Origin: Syntrophaceae bacterium UBA6109 | GTDB taxonomy: Bacteria > Desulfobacterota > Syntrophia > Syntrophales > UBA6109 | Direction of reading: 5' to 3' | NCBI GenBank assembly: GCA_002428445.1 | Contig: DIWJ01000004.1 | Span: forward strand, 74,220-90,133 | DNA length: 15,914 bases | Shown here: positions 13,247 to 15,914 of the stretch, piece after piece | How the letters are laid out: every line of letters begins with the position of its first letter | Numbering within the stretch: position 1 is the first letter of the stretch | Notes under the pieces: model-generated | Databases searched by the model: none | The model's input: the letters and a program-made list of their open reading frames with translations, nothing else | Told to the model about the DNA's origin: nothing | Translations under genes and position numbers: made by a program

Positions 13247-14989
13247 TCATAGCGAAGTCCTGAGGTTTTCCCGGCAGCGAAGGACGAGGGCGACGAGGGA
13301 GGGAAAATTCGCGGCGCGTTCCGCGGCATCGAGAAGGTTGGCGATGCCGCGCGGGATATGGCGGCGGAATTCGGGGAGGTTCTTCTTCAGGCTCAGGCAG
13401 CCGTAGGCGCCCAGGGCCTGCAGGAGCCTCTGGACGGAGGCCGTGAAAAAGAGCTTCTGGAAATCGGGCCAGGGGCGCGGGTCCCCAAGCGCATGGTAGG
13501 ATCGCAGCAGCGCTTCGCGTTGTTCCGGCGCGATGTCGACGTAGGGATCATAGAGAAGCGAACCCAGATCATAGAGCGGGTTCCCGATGCGCATCCCCTG
13601 GAAATCGATGAGAACAGGGCCGCCGCCCATACGGACCATCACGTTCTGGGACTGCAGGTCGCGGTGAACGAGCCCTTCCGTTCCGGCGAGGAGGGTATCC
13701 GTGAGGTCTTTCAATTCCTTCCCCAGAGCCCCGCGCAACAGGCCGGAGGGGTCGATCCGGCAGACGTCACGGACAAGATTGTCCAGGAAGTAGTCCTGTT
13801 CCCACCGGTACAGCTCGGCGGAGAAGCCCTCCATCGTCGGGACGCGGCGGCGGCGGAACTCCTCCAGCGGGAAGGTGTGAAGCCGGTGCGATATCCTGAG
13901 CGTATCGGCGTAGAGGCGGATTCTCTCGCCATCCGATTCCTTTGCCAGCGACTCAAGGCTTCGGTTGCCCAGATCCTCAAGGAGGACAAAGCGGCGGCCG
14001 GGATCGGAAGCGGCGATCCGCGGGACGGGAATGCCGATCGAGGCAAGAAACCTGCCGATCGGCTCCCAGACGGCGTTTTCGCGTCTCGACAGCTCATAAT
14101 GCATGAAGATGAAGGTGCCTCTTCCCCCGGTCCGCACCCTCCAGTAGGCGCGATCCGAGCCGCGCGCTGCGAAAGGCTCGATGCGGATCGTTGCCGCATC
14201 GGCGGCGGGAAGGACCTCCGCGATCCATCCGCGGACGGCCTCTGACGGCGGGGAGTTTGCCTGATCTTTCCGCTCCCGCTCCTGAGGGTTCAACTGCGAA
14301 TATTCCGCGGGGCTGCCGATATCCCGCCACGAGCCCTCGTCGATGAGGACGCCGGCAACGGAACCGGGCGACTCGGTGATCGCCCGGAGAAAGCCCTCGA
14401 CGACGGATTCGATCTTTCCGGGAATAAGACGATTGAGGAACCGTCTCCGGATCATGCAGATCCCCGTGAACTGGCAGCGCCGGCGTCCAGGATGCCCCAG
14501 CCTTCCCCGCAGGTCGCAGACAGCGCCCGTCTCGTCGATCGCCACGTTCAGGAGGGGTCCTTCGCTCCGCAAGGCCAGCGACGCCTCGGCGCCGTTCCGC
14601 ATGTGCGCTTCGATCAGCCTCTCCAGCGGCAGGTCCGTCAGGATGTCGCCGTTGTAGACGAGGAGCATCTCTTCTTCGCCAAGGAGGTCTTCGATGTTCT
14701 TGAGGCCGCCTCCCGTGTCCAGGAGCGTCGGTTCGTGGCGGAAGAGGATCGGGACGCCGCGCCAGCGCCCCTCGGGAAAGGCCTGACCGTAGGCCTCGGC
14801 GCGGTGATGGGTGTTGACGATGAAACGTTCGACGCCGACGCCCAGGAGATGGTCCATAGCATAGGTGAGAAGAGGACGACCGCCGAGCGGCAGCAGGGGC
14901 TTGGGGCAATCGTCGGTCAGGGGCCGCATCCGCACCCCCAGTCCCGCACCGAGGAGAAAAGCGGTGCGAAGATCCTGCCGTTCCTTCAT
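13247..14989 (-). CDS. murU/amgK: Fused MurU-like nucleotidyltransferase and AmgK-like sugar kinase (peptidoglycan recycling)
   Basis: This 580-residue cytoplasmic protein joins two enzymes that are separate genes in Pseudomonas. Residues 1-240 are a sugar-1-phosphate nucleotidyltransferase like MurU: LGAGLGVRMRPLT (Arg20), CPKPLLPLGGRP (Lys30), YNGDILTD and WRDIGSPAEY. Residues 255-575 are a phosphotransferase of the APH/AmgK type: LLEDLGNRSLESLA, LVHRDLQSQNVM (His442, Asp444) and VLIDFQGMRIGNPLYDLGSLLYD (Asp462). AmgK phosphorylates MurNAc at C1 and MurU makes UDP-MurNAc, returning recycled sugar to the wall pathway. The summed length fits about 220 plus 340 residues. Its ATG overlaps the stop of the AmpG-like gene by ATGA (14986-14989), so the two are coupled. 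GlcNAc or another sugar remains possible as substrate. Fold assignments are firm; the MurNAc specificity rests on motif likeness and the AmpG neighbour. Confidence 0.85.
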   Translation of the reverse strand: MKERQDLRTAFLLGAGLGVRMRPLTDDCPKPLLPLGGRPLLTYAMDHLLGVGVERFIVNTHHRAEAYGQAFPEGRWRGVPILFRHEPTLLDTGGGLKNIEDLLGEEEMLLVYNGDILTDLPLERLIEAHMRNGAEASLALRSEGPLLNVAIDETGAVCDLRGRLGHPGRRRCQFTGICMIRRRFLNRLIPGKIESVVEGFLRAITESPGSVAGVLIDEGSWRDIGSPAEYSQLNPQERERKDQANSPPSEAVRGWIAEVLPAADAATIRIEPFAARGSDRAYWRVRTGGRGTFIFMHYELSRRENAVWEPIGRFLASIGIPVPRIAASDPGRRFVLLEDLGNRSLESLAKESDGERIRLYADTLRISHRLHTFPLEEFRRRRVPTMEGFSAELYRWEQDYFLDNLVRDVCRIDPSGLLRGALGKELKDLTDTLLAGTEGLVHRDLQSQNVMVRMGGGPVLIDFQGMRIGNPLYDLGSLLYDPYVDIAPEQREALLRSYHALGDPRPWPDFQKLFFTASVQRLLQALGAYGCLSLKKNLPEFRRHIPRGIANLLDAAERAANFPSLVALVLRCRENLRTSL

Positions 14990-15914
14990 CCGTTTCTATC
15001 CCCTTTCCTGCCGAATCCCGGGTCGATCTTCACCATGGCGACGACGAGAAAGCTGGGGAGCGTCGTCACCATGACCCACAGGAAAAACCAGCGGTAGCCC
15101 ATCAGTTCCTGCAGCCAGCCGCTGAACATCGCCGGAATCATCATGCCGAGGGCCATGATCCCCGTCGAGATCGCGTAGTGAACGGTTTTGTAGGGTCCTT
15201 CCGAAACCATGATCATATACATCGTGTAGGCCGTGAACCCGAAACCGTAGCCGAACTGCTCCAGGGCGACGGCGGCGTTGATGAGATGGAAGTCCTGCGG
15301 CATCGCGTAGGAGAGGTAGACGAAAATGAGGTCCGGCAGATGCATGGCCAGGACCATGGGCCAGATCCAGAAACGCAGCCCCTGGCGGGAGATGACGTAG
15401 CCGCCGATCAACCCCCCGGCCATCAGCGCGACGGCGCCCACCGTCCCGTAGACGATACCCACTTCGCTGGTCGTGAGCCCCAGGCCGCCCTTTGTCCGAG
15501 GGTCGAGGAGAAAGGGGGCGACCATCTTGACGAGCTGCGTTTCCGCCAGGCGGTACAGGAGGAAGAAGGCCAGGACCGGGAGGATGTCCCTGCGCCGGAA
15601 GAAAAGGGCGATCATCCGGAAATACTCGGAGGACACATGTCCGGAGTTTCGCTGAAACGTCGGCCGGTCGACGGCCGGGTAGGGGAGGACGAAGAGGTGG
15701 TAGAGGAACAGCGAGGCGAACACCGCCGCCGCGAGGAAGAAGGCCACGGACCAGGCGCTGGCGACGGACCAGCCCTTCGCTTCGAGGTTTCCGGCGAGGA
15801 TGACGAGGCCTCCCTTCGCCGCGATCGTGGCGATGCGGTAGAAGATCGTGCGGACGCCGACGAACTCCGCCTGCCGGTGCTGAGAAAGGCCGAGCATGTA
15901 GAAACCGTCCGCGG
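14986..15914 (-). CDS. ampG: AmpG-like muropeptide permease, MFS superfamily (N-terminus beyond the window)
   Basis: AmpG carries anhydro-muropeptides from periplasm to cytoplasm. The last 309 residues or so are in the window; the frame is still open at base 15914 (ADGFYMLGLSQHRQAEFVG), and this segment is internal in AmpG-like proteins, so the start lies outside. About eight or nine hydrophobic segments are visible, such as GGLVILAGNL, WSVAFFLAAAVFASLFLY, GIVYGTVGAVALMAGGLIGGY and GIMALGMMIPAMFSGWLQELMGYRWFF, and the conserved KTVHYAISTGIMALGMMIPA. The C-terminus is short and charged. It is the upstream gene of the fused MurU-AmgK, with a 4-base overlap. A different PAT-family solute cannot be excluded. 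Confidence 0.82.
   Translation of the reverse strand, partial: ADGFYMLGLSQHRQAEFVGVRTIFYRIATIAAKGGLVILAGNLEAKGWSVASAWSVAFFLAAAVFASLFLYHLFVLPYPAVDRPTFQRNSGHVSSEYFRMIALFFRRRDILPVLAFFLLYRLAETQLVKMVAPFLLDPRTKGGLGLTTSEVGIVYGTVGAVALMAGGLIGGYVISRQGLRFWIWPMVLAMHLPDLIFVYLSYAMPQDFHLINAAVALEQFGYGFGFTAYTMYMIMVSEGPYKTVHYAISTGIMALGMMIPAMFSGWLQELMGYRWFFLWVMVTTLPSFLVVAMVKIDPGFGRKGDRNG

Noticed and set aside
12907..13329. Minus-strand open frame containing SFPRKRQSR
   Set aside because: This peptide comes from translating dispersed palindromic repeats; it also overlaps the ends of two real genes.

Overview
The window is GC-rich, gene-dense bacterial DNA with no rRNA, tRNA, CRISPR array, phage or transposase gene. 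Several traits suggest a Gram-negative, probably Desulfobacterota-like (former deltaproteobacterial) chromosome: ClpS/ClpA, a periplasmic MltB-type transglycosylase, AmpG-type recycling, large multi-PAS hybrid kinases and palindromic repeats of the 'SFPRKR' type. The lineage is inference; the Gram-negative assignment is firmer.

Layout. (1) 1-1273, minus: clpS then the start of clpA (cut by the window edge), the N-degron adaptor and its unfoldase. (2) 1430-2338, plus: an MltB-like lytic transglycosylase, divergent from clpS; each side has a well-spaced sigma70-like promoter. (3) 2420-4150, minus: a ferritin with its own strong promoter, then (upstream) a zinc alcohol dehydrogenase. (4) 4244-11539, plus: a signalling operon with a promoter, a very large PAS-PAS-PAS-PAS-GAF-HisKA-HATPase-REC-REC-REC hybrid kinase, a CheR methyltransferase, a REC-PAS-kinase with a cysteine-rich PAS domain, and an intrinsic terminator. 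In the sequence as given the hybrid kinase is split by a one-base frameshift in an A6 run inside the GAF domain. (5) 11632-12968, plus: a small FMN split-barrel protein and a DUF523-DUF1722 protein of the RudS (tRNA 4-thiouridine desulfidase) type. (6) 12969-13246: an intergenic stretch filled with palindromic repeats between convergent genes. (7) 13247-15914, minus: an AmpG-like permease (cut by the window edge) overlapping by 4 bases a single gene that fuses a MurU-like nucleotidyltransferase to an AmgK-like sugar kinase.

How the genes fit together. The last pair looks like a compact cell-wall recycling module: AmpG imports muropeptides, the kinase half phosphorylates free MurNAc and the nucleotidyltransferase half makes UDP-MurNAc. 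The MltB-like enzyme elsewhere in the window makes the kind of anhydro-muropeptide that AmpG carries. The signalling operon combines two kinases and a methyltransferase with no chemoreceptor or CheB, so its output is unknown. The most unusual items are the MurU-AmgK fusion coupled to AmpG, the GAF frameshift with a good ribosome binding site right at it, the Cys-rich PAS sensor, and the RudS-like protein with Ser at the expected third cluster-Cys position.
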